NCBI RefSeq assembly: GCF_029168945.1
Contig: NW_026870037.1
Coordinates: 496,001 to 560,000, forward strand
Length of the DNA: 64,000 nt
From: Cannabis sativa
Taxonomy: Eukaryota; Streptophyta; Magnoliopsida; Rosales; Cannabaceae
Reading direction: 5' to 3'
Position numbers and translations under genes: made by a program. A model generated the notes under the pieces. That model was not told the DNA's origin. It made no database searches and saw only the letters and a list, made by a program, of their open reading frames with translations. Below, piece after piece: positions 34,368-46,286 of this stretch. Each line of letters opens with the position of its first letter. Position 1 is the stretch's first letter.

Positions 34368-37300
34368 ATTTTATTTATCTTTTCTAATTTTTATTTAATT
34401 TTTATTTTTAAAATAACATTTAATTTTTAAAAAGTAGTTAGCAAATTTTGAAATGATATTTAGGTTGGTTGAAACCTAATTTTTCAAATAGTAGGTTTAA
34501 TTTTAAATATTTATTTTTAAAAATAATTTCGAAATTTTAAATTTATTTTATTTTCGAAATTAATTAAATTTTTTTTATTTTTCGAAATTAATTAAAATAT
34601 TTTTTTTAATTATTTATTTTTTCGAAATTATTTATTTAAAATTAAATAAATCCTACTTCCAACTATCCAGCTAACCTTGTTGCAGGAGTATGTGTTTTTA
34701 GCTTGTATGTAAGTTTTAAAAACCTATTATTACTTGATTGCAAATAGCCATGGTTACTTTTTGCCAGATCTAATGATCTGATGGCTCCCTTGGTCAAGTA
34801 AATAATTTGTAACAGGTAAATTTTACAATCTTCTTTCATCTGTGTATGACCTAGCAACATGATAGGATCCATCCAAAGTGTGCCTGTGTGAGCCTATATG
34901 TTTATTTTGTTTTAATATAGATACATATAGGTTGTTGCTAAATAAAATGTCACACCATGATAGATTTTATTTAGGTCCATTTAGTTTTTGGACCTATTCA
35001 ATTAATAACAGTTATTCATTTTAAGGTTAAATTCCTCTCTTTTGGGCCTTGTGTGAGAGTTGGGTGCCATAGAAGTGGGTACGACATACTGAACCCAGCA
35101 CCCCCTCACATGAACTACCCCAATTGTGAAGGCCCATTTGCCTGATTTGAATAACTGTACTAGGTTAATTATATTAGTTTGACCTAATAAAATTGAATTA
35201 GCAACATAATTAACTTTTAAAATATATGAAAATTTATTTTCATTTTAATATTTTAAAGTTAATTTTAAGAAAAACACTTTTAGTTTTAGATATTAATTCT
35301 AGACAAACTATTTGTATTTTTCTTGTATTTAATTAAATATAGAATTTTAACTAACTAAGATTCTTTCTGGAGCTTATTTAATTAAATATTCCTATTTAAG
35401 TTATAAATTAGTTGTATCAACTGATTTTTCTTATCTAACTTAAATTTGAATATTTGATTTAAATTTTAAATCAAGTTGAGGAATCTTAGGCATTAGTTAT
35501 TAAAGATTCTTAAGATATTTTTTAAGTTAATATCTTTTCAAATATTAACTTGAAATGGAATATCTTAGATATTTTTTGGTTAATATCTTTTCAAATATTA
35601 ACTTTAAAAGATATCTTCAAATTAAGTGGTTACAACTTAATTTGTGATATTTAATTAAATCTAGATTTGAAATTATTTAAGTTTTAGATTTTTTCTATAT
35701 AACTTAAATTAGATATTTTTCAAATTTTGAAAAGATACTTAGTCAAATAAGATATTTTCTAGACTACTTGTTATTTCTAATACTTATAGGAAAATATTAT
35801 ACTTTTGTGAAATTAATTATTTAAATAATTAATTTTGGTACAATTTTATTAAGTATATTTTTCCTAGTATTAAATAGAAATTAATAATTAAGGCTTCTCT
35901 ACACTTAATTATTTATTTCTTGAATTTAATTCAATTAATTAAGTTGAAAAATCTAAATATCTAAGTTGATTTTCATCATGATACTTAAATATTTATTGAT
36001 TTTTCATGACACTTAATTAAATAGAAAATTATTTTTTAGGTTGAAATTTAATTTTTCAACTTAAATTTAAATAATTTTCAAAATATATATTTTTTTCTTT
36101 ATTTTATTAATCAATTTCGAAAAATTGCATTATGCAATATTTTCGAATTTTTTTTGAAAAATAGATTGAGTTGTAAATTAATTAATTATTTTAATTAATT
36201 CTTGGACCAACTCAAGTCAATGATTTTTTCATTTAATAGATTAATTTAAAATAAGTGAATTTAAAATATATATATTATTAGAAATTGAATTAACTAGTCA
36301 AAAGAATATCTAGATAGGTGATATTTTTGCTTGAAGTATTTCTTTTCTATTTTTATTATTTTTCGAAAATTGTATAGTAAGTGTTATGTTCTTTCCAGGA
36401 CATTAGTAAAGTATACTAGTTTCGAATGTATGGAGTATACATTGGACTGGACCGATATTGCAACTAAGTTAAGATATTACAAACTTACCGTTATACATAT
36501 CTTTCCAAGTCAATATCAGTAGTTGATCTTAAGATTGAAAAGAATCTAAATCCTGATATGCTTGGGCTCAACTCAGGAGTGCTATTCATGTTCTTTGATT
36601 TATTAGTTAAGCCTACTTTTGGGTCAGGGTGATACGTATATTTTGGGAACATGATAGTATGATTGAGTGGGAGTGCTGAACATAAATATGGAATCTATAG
36701 CTTCTACTGGTGTATAGAAGTTAAGTGATGATTCCCTTCGAGCTTAGCAAATAGAAGTAAATGGATGAGCTCTTGTTTAACTGACTAATTATTAGATCAC
36801 TAAACACCATTTACAGGTAGCTAAGTGTTTTAAGGGGCAAAATACATTGAGGGGTGAGAACGGTAAAGAAATCCCATCTCGATGTAAATCATCTATATAG
36901 AGGATCTTTAAATCACAATAAGATTATAACAATGGTTAAATGAGATAGTATATTGGTATCGTGAAACATACAATATGCTCTATATAAGTCTGAGAGTGCA
37001 ATTCTAAGTTCTAAGAGTGGATTCAACGAAGAATTAATAAGTAGGAATTTACTTGGTAAATTTGGTTCACTTATTGGAAGCTCAGCATATAGATCCATGG
37101 TCCCCATTCTAGTTGAGAACATTCTACTTGTAAGACTCATTAATTGATTCGTGATTGATCAATTATAATTCTAAAGTTAGACTATGTCTAATTTTATGAA
37201 TTTTCACTAAGCAGGGGTGAAATTGTAAGGAAAAGAGTTTCTAGGTTTATTTATTTATTAATGGACTTTATATGTCTAATTAATAATTAAATTAAATGAC

Positions 37301-37980
37301 AATATTATTTAATAATCTATTTTAGTTATTAAATAATTAGTTTTGGCATTTAAAAGGTTAGAATTGGAAAATTGGCGTTTTTGAGAAAATAGAGACAAAA
37401 TTTGATAAAATTGCAAAATTAAGTGGGGCCCATTACAACACCTATGGCCGGCCACTTAATATGATTTTTCAAATTATTATTTTCATTATTTTAATGCCAA
37501 ATAATTCTAAACCTAAACCTAGTAAGTTGCCTATAAATAGAAAGTGATGGCTCATTCACAACACATGCTTTCATTAGCTTTTCTGACAGAAATTTCTCTC
37601 TTCAGAAAATTGAGCCTTCCTCACTCTCTAACTTGGCCGAAACCTCTCTCCCTCTTTTCCCTTCATCTTTTTTGTGACCCTAGTGAAAGAGTAAGTGCCC
37701 ACACACAGCAAGCAGTAACTCAATCATAGATTGGAAGACTGTGAAGGATCAAAGCTTGAAGAAGAAGGAGATTCGGGCTCAGATCTTGATTATACTCTGC
37801 TACAGAAAGGAATCAAGGGTTAGAGATCTGAGTGGAAGGAGACATTTATTCCGCTGCATCAATGTAAGGTTTTCTTAACTTTATATGTGTTTATTTTATC
37901 GTTTTAGAAAGTTCATATTTAGGATGTTAATAAACATACTTGTGAGTAGATCTAAGATCCTGGTAAAATAATTCCCAACA
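34368..37980 (+). repeat. 3' LTR copy of the large-LTR element, 5'-truncated, 3613 bp
   Basis: It aligns with 29832-33457. The length difference of 13 equals a 14-base loss (near 35763) plus a 1-base gain (near 35369), so there are no other indels. The first 86 LTR bases (29746-29831 equivalent) are absent. Confidence 0.93.
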
Positions 37981-37985
37981 ATCTG

Positions 37986-40639
37986 CGTAGGGAACAAGCC
38001 CCAATCTCAACTGGCAACATGGCCTCGCACCCGTAAGAAAGTGAGAAGGGTGTTTCGCCAGTTGTAGATCGAGGGGTTGTATTATAAGACCATAGGACTT
38101 GCGGTAACTCGCCTGGCCAAGCCCCTTTGCGATCTTCTAGTTTCCTTTTAATGGTGTGCTTGATTATTTTATTAACAACTTCAGTCTGTCCATTGCTCTA
38201 CGGGTAAGCAACCGCAGAGAATGCCTTTTTGATTCCCAAATCGTCGCATAGTTGTCGCATCTCTTTGCAATCAAACTATCTTCCATTGTCTGAGATGAGT
38301 TTGTATGGAATGCCAAAGCGACAAATGATGGAGGTATAGACAAACTCGCGCAATTTTGTTGCTGTGATGGTTGCGAGTGCTTTGGCTTCGGCCCACTTCG
38401 TGAAGTAATCTACTGCGACTACCACATATTTGACTCCACCTTTCCCTTTAGGTAACTCGCCGATTAAGTCAATCCCCCATATTGCGAAGGGACATGGACT
38501 TGTGATAGAATGGAGGTTACTTGGAGGTTGGTGGGTATATGTGGCTATTCGCTGGCACCTGTCACACTTCTTCGCAAACGCGAGAGCATCTTGTCGCAAG
38601 GTTGGCCAGTAATACCCTTGCTGCATGATTTTCAATGCAAGGGAGTTACCACCGGTATGATTGCCACAAATCCCCTCGTGTATCTCACGAAGTATATAAC
38701 CACAATCCTCTCCGCTAATGCATTTGAGAAGAGGTTGACTAAAACTTCTGCGATACAACCTTTGGTCATATATTACATAACGGGTGGCTCGCTGTCGCAA
38801 CTTTCTTGCTTCTATTTTGTCATCAGGCAAGAGCCCTTTTTCTAGATATGCGAGGATAGGAGTCATCCAGGTGATCTCCTGAACAGTATCTATTTCCATG
38901 ATCACTTCTTGATTTATAGTTGGGTGAGCCAATACGTCTACCGGAATCACATCAAGCAATTCGGCTTCTCTAGTTGAGGCCAAACAGGCCAGTGCGTCTG
39001 CGTGTGAATTTTGAGCACGCGGTACTCGAGACACGACTACTTTTTTGAACTTCTGCATCAATTCGCAGACAATGGCTAAATATTTAACCAATCTCCCGCC
39101 TCTTGCCAGATATTCTCCATTCACCTGACATACCACGATTTGGGAGTTGCTGAAAGCCTGAAGATATTCGACTTTCATCTCGAGAGCCAGTTTCAATCCT
39201 GCGATTAATGCTTCATACTCGGCTTCATTGTTAGATGCAGAAAATTCAAAACGTAAAGCAGCGTGTACCTTGAAATTATTGGGACTGATTAACAAGATCC
39301 CACTACCGGAACCTTCGCTATTTGAGGCTCCATCGACGTACAATGTCCACGTCTCTCTATTTGCTATAGCAATGTCGCTTCTGTCTTCAATGAGTGCTAT
39401 CTCGGTGCTGGGAAATTCAAGTATAAAATCTGCCAGGGCTTGCCCCTTGATCGCAGTTCTTGGTTTATACTTGATGTCGAACTGACTCAACTCCATTGCC
39501 CATTTCAACAATCTCCCCGATGCTTCTGGTTTCGCCAGAACTTGTCTTAAGGGGTAGTTCGTCAAAACTTCAATACTGTGAGCCTGGAAATAAGGTCGCA
39601 ATTTTCTTGATGATATTATCAAGGCAAATGCCAACTTCTCCATTTGGGGATAACGTGTCTCGGCATCCAGTAATCGCTTACTGACATAATACATCGAGTA
39701 TTGACATCCTTGGTCCTCGCGTATTAGTACCGAATTAATCGCATATTCTAACACGGCTAAATAGATGGATAGGACTTCACCGGTCAATGGCTTTGACAAG
39801 ATCGGAGGTTGCCCCAAGTGTATTTTTAAAGCTTGAAAGGCTTGCTCACACTTTTCGGTCCAATGGAACTTTTTGTTGCCTTTCAAAATCTGAAAAAACA
39901 CCTTGCACTTATCGGAAGATCTGGATATAAAGCGGTTTAAAGCTGCGACTTTACCTGTGAGGCTTTGAACCTCTTTTGGCTTGGTTGGTGATGGCATTTC
40001 CACCAATGCCCTGATCTTCGCAGGATTGGCTTCTATTCCTCGCTGATTAACCATGAATCCAAGGAATTTCCCAGAGCCAACTCCAAAGACACATTTCAGA
40101 GGGTTTAACCGCATCTTATACCGTCGTAATATATCAAACATGGTCTGTAAGTGGGCAATATGATCCTTCGCATGTTGAGACTTTACGAGCATATCGTCAA
40201 CATATACCTCCATAGTTTTCCCAATGAGATCTGCGAACATCATGTTCACTAGCCTTTGATAAGTCGCACCTGCGTTTATTAAACCAAAAGGAATTACTTT
40301 GTAACAGTATAGTCCTCGATCAGTAATGAACGAGGTATGCTCCTGGTCTGTTTCATACATCGAGATTTGATTATATCCCGAGTATGCGTCCATGAAACTC
40401 AAGAGTTCGTGACCTGCAGTGGCATCAACAAGCTGGTCAATGCTAGGAAGGGGAAAGCTGTCTTTGGGACAGGCTTTGTTTAGATCTGTAAAGTCAACAC
40501 ATGTGCGCCATGAGCCATTAGGCTTAGGCACGAGTACGGGGTTCGCTAACCAGTTGGGGTAAAACAATTCCCGTATAAAGCCGCAGGCAAGGAGGCGGTC
40601 GACTTCTTCTTTTAGCGCTTGGTACCTCGCGGGGTCCAT
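37986..40639 (-). pseudogene. Tat pol: reverse transcriptase, two RNase H domains, integrase core
   Basis: The minus-strand frame from 40639 to 38276 (787 residues) has RT motifs PKPNGSWRTCVDFTDLNKA and YVDD at 146-149. A first, gypsy-type RNase H region follows. Then comes a second RNase H (WTLYVDGASNSEGSG...NNEAEYEALIAGL) characteristic of the Tat lineage, and integrase zinc (CDRCQRI) and core (WGIDLIGELPKGKG, LISDNGR). A TAG at 38275-38273 follows DNGR and another TAG lies near 38201 after AVAYP; the frame is otherwise open to the insertion at 37980. Both TAG stops sit where the family has Gln, inferred as CAG to TAG. The rest of the integrase is at 29394-29740. Confidence 0.93.
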
Positions 40640-40654
40640 TTTGTGGCGCTTTTG

Positions 40655-41624
40655 TCAGACACCTCGCACCTCGGGGTCAATGTTCAAGCGATGACACATG
40701 ACTTGCGGAGATATCCCGACCATATCTGAGTGTTTCCAAGCAAAAACATCAAGATTTTGCTTTAAAAAGGTCGTTAATTGTTCTCGCAGCTGAAAATTTA
40801 ATTTAGAAACAATTTTCAAAACTTTATTATTATCTACAGGATCTATAGGTACCTCAATTGTGTCTTCCGCGGCTTGGGCTGCGGCGGTGTGATCGAGGAT
40901 TCTTGGATCCAAGTCTGGTTCGTCTATGTGTGGCACCTCCTCGATTCTGAGGATCTCCTGGCGAGGAGGTGGTGCCTCCAAAAGGTAGATAATATTTACC
41001 GTCTTTTTCTCTGCGAGTTTAACTGCTGTGTTGTAACATTCCCGCGATTCTGATTGGACTCCCCGCACAGATGCTACTCCAGCGGAAGTAGGGAACTTCA
41101 TTGTCATATGGTAGATCGAGGTTATGATCTTCATCTCTTTCAGGATTGGTCGACCAATTACGGCGTTATACGCTGAATACTGGTCGATTATCACAACCGC
41201 CATTGACTTGGCATCATCGGGCAGTTCCCAAAGTGATTGGGAGTTTGATCATTCCTTTTATTGTTATGACGTCTCCCGAAAAACCATAAATGCTCGACGT
41301 CATAGGTCGCAGATCCTTCTCCTGCAACCCCATTTGTTTGAATGCTTGGAAATTCAGCAGATTCACTGAACTCCCATTGTCGACGAGTATGCGATGGACA
41401 TTATCCCCGCCAATATTGGCGACTATGACTAGTGCATCGGAATGCGGGTGATGGACCCATCTCGCATCACTCTCCATAAAGGTGATGTCGTTGCATTCCT
41501 TTTTAAACAGCTTGTCGGGCCACTCACTAAGATTATTCACATTGGTAAGCGGCTTCTCCTTGGCTTCTCTGGCATATCGCTCTTGTGACTTGCGAGAGTC
41601 CCCTGCGATGTGAAGGTCCTCCAA
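40655..41624 (-). pseudogene. Tat protease and linker region with frameshifts
   Basis: 41624-41214 holds the retropepsin-like core (RILVDNGSSVNLL). It is out of frame with gag upstream (length change of one base near 41612-41616) and with the next segment 41203-40655 (shift near 41210). The second segment has SAYNAVIGRPIL and then the linker to RT (DVFAWKHSDMVGI). It is closed by TGA at 40657-40655, in frame with RT. That stop is compatible with CGA to TGA, an inference. The region should lie between gag and RT in one polyprotein. Confidence 0.9.
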
Positions 41625-43629
41625 TAATAGTTAGGTTGTTGTGAGGTGTTCTAGAGCCACTCGCGTTCTGGTTTTCTCCTTTGTCGTCCGCTTGGGGAAG
41701 ACTTTCCTCGCTCTTCTTATACTTGTCGAATTTCCCTCTCCGGATTAGCTCCTCGATTTCATCCTGCAAGACCCAACATTCCAAAGTAGTATAACCAATG
41801 TCCTTGTGGTACTTACAGAATTTTTTAGGGTCTCTCCTGTCGCGATTTCCCCTGATGGGGGGCAGCTTCTTGAAGACTCCGTTTCTTTCTTCGATTGCGT
41901 AGATATGGTCTCGGGGGACTGCGAGTTCAGTATAGTTGACGAAGCGAGGTCCACCTTTCCTTTTCGGCGAGGATTCCTTCTTTGGAGGAGACTTGGCCAA
42001 CTTCGGACTTCGCTGTCTCCGCGGGCTGCGTCTTCTTGGGCTTCGGCCCCTGGAGTTCTTGCTTCGTGGACTGCGAGATCGTGAACGCGGTATAGGTGAC
42101 CGGCGTTTGTCCTTTCCCTTTTCTAACTCCGCTAGAGAATTCTCGATTCTCTTGTGAGGTTCGGCCATGGCGAAGAATTCAACTAAGGATTCGGGTCTTC
42201 GAGCTTGTAACTCCTTCCAAAAGTCGGTCCTCGGCAAGATACCTGTTATCAGCATGCAAACAAGCGAAGACTCGGGAGCCTTCTCGACCTTTGTTACTTC
42301 TGCATTAAAGCGTTTAAAATAGTCTTGTAAAGACTCACCAGGTTCTTGTTTGATGTTGGCCAAAGTCGTATAAGGTGGCTTATACGTCATTGTGGCTTGG
42401 AAATGTGTGAGGAATAAGTCGACGAAGGTTTCCCACGTCGATATTGACGCCTCAGGTAATTGGGTAAACCAATCATGGGCATTTTCCTCGAGTGTTGCCG
42501 CAAGAATGCGACACTTTGCGAGCTGTGGTACCTGATCCACTTCCATTATAGTATTAAATTTTTCAAGATAATCTATCGGGTTAGAAGTACCTTTATATTT
42601 GAGGGATTCGGATAGACGGAACCCCTTTGGAAGTTGAGCCTGTCGCACTTCTGTAGTGAAGGGCGAGGTACCATGCAACTTTTATATAGGCTTTCGTTGC
42701 TGCTCGAGCATTTTCAAAGCCTGCAGAAGCATGCTTTGGTCAATCCCTCCAGCCGCAGGAGTCGGGGCTGCTACGACTGCGGGACTCGCAACTACTGCGG
42801 TGAGATTTGCTGGGACATTAATCCCAGTGGTCACGATCGGCGCGGTAGGCAGGTTATTATAAGTATTGGCACCCTGATCGTCCGCATGGGGATCACAGAG
42901 TGTCTCAGTATTATGTGGGACGCGAGAGCGTGCCCTGAAAACTGCGTTGAGATGATCACACAGATCACCTCGGTGTACCTGATAATGTCCTCCCTGTTGT
43001 GTCTGTACAGAGCCGGACCTTGTGTACCTGCTTGGAGTGCGACCATGCGATGACGAAGAGGCTGATTCTGCGTCGTTGTCTCTTGATGGTCGACTGCGAG
43101 GATTACGCCGTTCAGGGTCTTCATCAACTTGTGTGCTTTGGTTTGGATACCTTGCGGATTGATCCCTCGATGTTGGATGGTTTAGGTCCAAACCTTCAGG
43201 GTTGGTTCTCCGTTCCCTGCGTACACGGTTAGTATGACGTCTAGAAGTCGTTATCTGAGGGTTATCAGTGCGAATAGCAGGAACTCGAGGAGGGCGTCGG
43301 GCTCGGTTTTGTCCATCTACTTCGGCCTGTAGCGCGCGCAGTTGATCCTGAATCGCAGCATATTGATCAGTGGTGAGCTGGATCATTCCCTCGGATACCA
43401 CTGCCGGAGTGACAGGGGGAAAATGAATGGTTGCTGGTGGCGTGGATGTGTCCCCGACTTGAGGGTCAGCTGTTTCTGGGAATAGGTTGAGAGGTCTGAT
43501 ATTGCTCCTCCCTACTCCGCCGTTAATGACGTCCACAAGTGGCGCTCCAGCTCCAGATAATGGTACGCTCATCATCCCAATGTTGATGGACCCGTTGTTA
43601 GCTCCTCCGTTGGTGTGATTTCCAGCCAT
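41625..43629 (-). pseudogene. Tat gag, interrupted by one stop
   Basis: It starts at the ATG 43629 (MAGNHTNGGANNG), 40 bases inside the primer site. The N-terminal part is Arg/Ser/Asn-rich and closes at TAA 42684-42682. The same frame continues with the retrotransposon gag domain (LKYKGTSNPIDYLEKFNTIM..., 42650-42200), an Arg/Ser-rich stretch (RSRSRSPRSKNSRGRSPRR, about 42090-42000) and a zinc-like CKYHKDIGYTTLECW. It then runs out of frame near 41615. Confidence 0.9.
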
Positions 43630-43669
43630 GATGATATTTTTCTTTGAAATGAATGAAATCTTAGTCCTT

Positions 43670-43685
43670 CCCACAGACGGCGCCA
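43670..43685 (-). promoter_or_regulatory. Primer binding site, Asp-tRNA-like (Tat element)
   Basis: The minus strand reads TGGCGCCGTCTGTGGG two bases from the 5' LTR. The first ten bases fit the 3' end of plant tRNA-Asp, usual for the Tat/Athila branch. Confidence 0.8.
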
Positions 43686-43687
43686 AA

Positions 43688-44542
43688 TGTTGTCGAGTGA
43701 ATTTCGCAACACCAAATTATATTATTGTGTTAATATCAAAGAGAATTTTATGTGTAAAGACAAGTGCGAGTATTCAACCTAAAATGGCGAGTACTCGACT
43801 GGGAATGGGAAAACAATCAACGAAAGTTGGAAAATAACAATAAAACAGAGAATTATAGTGGTTCAGTCAGATTATGATCTGCTTAGTCCACTGTAGCAAG
43901 GGATTCGTAGGTGCCATTTCATGGTGGATCACCTCTTTATATACAAAGCAAGTGTCCAATCGGTTACACAAGGATCACATTCATTGTTAATCCATTATTT
44001 ACATATTGAATTGCAATAATTAAACCCAAGCAACGTTAACATTAATAAATGAACGACAGTTATCAAGTCCATCAACGTATGCGTCTTCCACATCTGCGAG
44101 TTGACTGTTCATGTTCCGTTGTTGAGCTCGCAGGGTCACCAGTACGTTTGGAACGTCTGTACCCTTAGGTAATTTCCTCTAGTAGACATCGCATATCGCG
44201 CTGGTAGAACCTAGACATGCGAATCCATACCGGCTTGTCAGGGCTATTGGGTCGTTGGGACCAAATCGCATCATAGAGAGTTGGTCTCTATGCTTTCGCA
44301 TAAGTATAGAGGGGATATTCGCATATGTCCTGGCACATGCGAATTGGGTCTACCCTGCATAATGCGAATTACGGTTATGCGATCCGACTTAGGTCATACT
44401 CGCTGGCTTTATCCTGGGCGAGGTTGAAACTTCGAGAAGTCTCTCACGGACATTTCAGCTTTCATTGGAAATCTGAATACACGTGTCCCTTAAATAGGAG
44501 TCTGGTCTCGAGTTTCTAGGTGAGAGAAATCTCACTATAACA
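43688..44542 (-). repeat. Tat element 5' LTR (right), 855 bp
   Basis: Partner of 24813-25667 and followed by the duplication GGACC (44543-44547). It would drive gag-pol leftward. Confidence 0.96.
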
Positions 44543-44547
44543 GGACC

Positions 44548-44664
44548 TAACTTAGTTTCCATAATAAACAACACACTTGGGGATTGCTCTTTGACAAGCA
44601 ATTTGAGATGACGGACAGCCCTCGGGTTCCCCAAACCACGAGAGTTCCAACTTATGATTTTCAT
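44548..44664 (-). pseudogene. LINE ORF2, N-terminal endonuclease piece
   Basis: MKIISWNSRGLGNPRAVRHL and METKLG are the first motifs of the AP-type endonuclease of plant L1 elements. The frame is cut by the Tat insertion and resumes on the far side at 24812. Confidence 0.92.
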
Positions 44665-44888
44665 GGCTGAGTGCGGGGCTGAGAGTCAGCCACCGCATCA
44701 TTGTCACATGCACCAAAAGAATCCATATCATTCATAGAAACTTCAAGGTCGGGTTCAATTTCAACTGACAACGGAGAAATGAACAACTGAGTTTGGTTAC
44801 CACGGCATCTTTTCAAAGTTTGCCTCAAGTTAATACCCTCGGAATGCCTTTTGGAATTTTGATTTGGAGACAAATTTTCCTTACCCCC

Positions 44889-46286
44889 TTACTGTTCAGC
44901 ACCAGAAGCAACAATAGATTGAGATAAATGGTAAGCCTTGGCAGGTATTGGGGAGTAGAGCTGTCCAGTTTGATTGCTGTGGAGAGTATTAATTGTTGGA
45001 GGATAGGTAGCAAACACACTTGGATCATTGTTCATGACAGCGAATGGAGTGAAGACTCCTGATAGATCTGAGAAAACATCACTGGTTTGAGACTTTGTGG
45101 AAATGCCAGTAGTAGCAGCAGGAAGTGGATGCGTACTTGTGGTTGCAACATGTGAAACCAACATTGGTAGAGTACGATTTGGTGATGAAATGAACTTAGA
45201 TGCTACTTCATTTTGTAAACTTACACCTGCTGTAGTATAAGTATTTGTTGCAGTGGTGATGTTTGTACCAGCCATTGGGAGATTATGAACATTATGAAGT
45301 GGAACAGATGTTGTGTGTGAGGCATGTGTATAAGTAGAATGTGCATTGGATGTAATGGCAGTAGTTTGAGAGGATTCGCCTGTAAGGAGTGATCGTGGAT
45401 GTGGAGAATCTCTTGTCTTCAGGCTTGGAATTGCAGAAATGAGAGAGTTTTTGGCGAGGCGAGTTAGCAGTGGCCATGCATCACCCTTTGGAAAATCAGT
45501 ACGGTATCTGTCATAACTGGAAATCGGTAGAGCAGATCCTTTCATTGTAGGCCTATATTCCAAGTCAGGTTCTATGCCATTATCCAATTTTTCAAGGTAA
45601 ATAGAACATTTATCAAATGGATGTCCCAAGCGCCCACACTCCATACAATATTCAAGCAATCGTTCATAACGAAATTCCACCCAAAACTTATCCTGTGCTT
45701 GCTGAAGGGTGATCATCCTACCTCTCAACAAAGGCTTTGTTGTATCAATTTTAACCCGAACACGCAGAAAAGGCCCCCACCCTTCATTAAGAGAATCCTC
45801 ATAAACGTCCACATATTCCCCAATAATGTTACCAAGGGCTTTAGCAAGCCCCTTGGTTTTGCTAAGAAATGGAAGTCTATAAATCTGTACCCAAAATGGA
45901 GTGGATATGAGTGTGCCCGAGTGTACATTTTGGCCAGGCAGTGGAGAGTGCAACACAATATGGTGATTTTGGAAATGAAAAGGCTCTTTAAGAAGGACAC
46001 GAGCCTTGTCCCCAGCGCAACCAAAACTGAGTGAAAACATATCAGAAGACTCCGTAATTATAACTGGAAATCGACCATTCCAATGTTGCGCCATTTGGTT
46101 TTTGAAAGTAGATAGCCAGACTTTCTTATTAGTGAGAACCTTTACAAATAAAACATGATCTTCATTAGAAATATTAGCAGCAAACCCCATATCAGTCAAA
46201 TCAAAAACAGATTCTTCCTCCTCTGTTAAATTAATTATCCCTTTCATCTTGTTAGTATAAGGATCCATGAAGACAAACTCAGTCAA
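44889..46286 (-). CDS. LINE ORF1 (DUF4283 plus zinc knuckle), 465 residues, open
   Basis: It reads from MTEFVFMDPYTNKMKG to a stop at 44889. The N-terminal half has the DUF4283 pattern (LFVKVLTNKKVWLSTFKNQMAQHW, VLLKEPFHFQNHHIVL, FWVQIYRLPF). A CCHC knuckle, CMECGRLGHPFDKC, follows at about residues 220-233, then a long Thr/Ser-rich tail. The family member binds LINE RNA in the particle. The frame is complete, although ORF2 is destroyed and separated from it by nothing but a 220-bp spacer. Upstream 46287-46478 is the LINE 5' UTR. Confidence 0.9.
   Translation of the reverse strand: MTEFVFMDPYTNKMKGIINLTEEEESVFDLTDMGFAANISNEDHVLFVKVLTNKKVWLSTFKNQMAQHWNGRFPVIITESSDMFSLSFGCAGDKARVLLKEPFHFQNHHIVLHSPLPGQNVHSGTLISTPFWVQIYRLPFLSKTKGLAKALGNIIGEYVDVYEDSLNEGWGPFLRVRVKIDTTKPLLRGRMITLQQAQDKFWVEFRYERLLEYCMECGRLGHPFDKCSIYLEKLDNGIEPDLEYRPTMKGSALPISSYDRYRTDFPKGDAWPLLTRLAKNSLISAIPSLKTRDSPHPRSLLTGESSQTTAITSNAHSTYTHASHTTSVPLHNVHNLPMAGTNITTATNTYTTAGVSLQNEVASKFISSPNRTLPMLVSHVATTSTHPLPAATTGISTKSQTSDVFSDLSGVFTPFAVMNNDPSVFATYPPTINTLHSNQTGQLYSPIPAKAYHLSQSIVASGAEQ

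Larger units (their letters stand above)
29746..37980 (+). mobile_element. Large-LTR, coding-poor retroelement (LARD-like), 8235 bp
   Basis: The target duplication ATCTG lies on both sides (29741-29745, 37981-37985). The 5' LTR is 3712 bp (29746-33457, TGTTAGG...CCCAACA), followed by an initiator-Met primer site, a 0.9-kb non-coding middle, and a 3' LTR copy of 3613 bp. The 3' copy lacks the first 86 bp of the LTR, and no polypurine tract is seen, so a deletion joins the middle to the LTR body. The two copies differ by about five substitutions, a 1-base indel and a 14-base indel. This element is the youngest layer of the nest. Short frames that occur twice, once per LTR, are not genes. Confidence 0.92.
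24813..44542 (-). mobile_element. Tat-lineage Ty3/gypsy element with an antisense gene, itself interrupted
   Basis: LTRs of 855 bp each (24813-25667, 43688-44542), target duplication GGACC and an Asp-tRNA-like primer site next to the right LTR put gag-pol on the minus strand. After removing the inner insertion (29746-37980 plus one TSD copy) the element is about 11.5 kb. Two successive RNase H domains and the long region between integrase and 3' LTR are typical of the Tat lineage. That region carries a spliced gene on the opposite strand, a known type of extra ORF in this lineage. About ten differences separate the LTRs (near 1.2%). gag-pol is broken in at least six places, so the copy is dead. 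Confidence 0.95.

Noticed and set aside
30127..37729. Pairs of identical 60-75 residue frames at both LTRs of the large-LTR element
   Set aside because: They are duplicated only because the LTRs are duplicated. Composition is AT-driven and they do not continue across the diverged relative at 59980-64000.
38430..43232. Plus-strand frames over Tat gag-pol
   Set aside because: Shadows of the minus-strand frames. Unlike 26911-29000 they have no introns, domains or promoter signals.
4266..43686. Integrated plant pararetrovirus
   Set aside because: Both RT blocks belong to LTR retrotransposons: LTRs, integrase, primer sites and target duplications are all present, and no movement or coat protein is seen.
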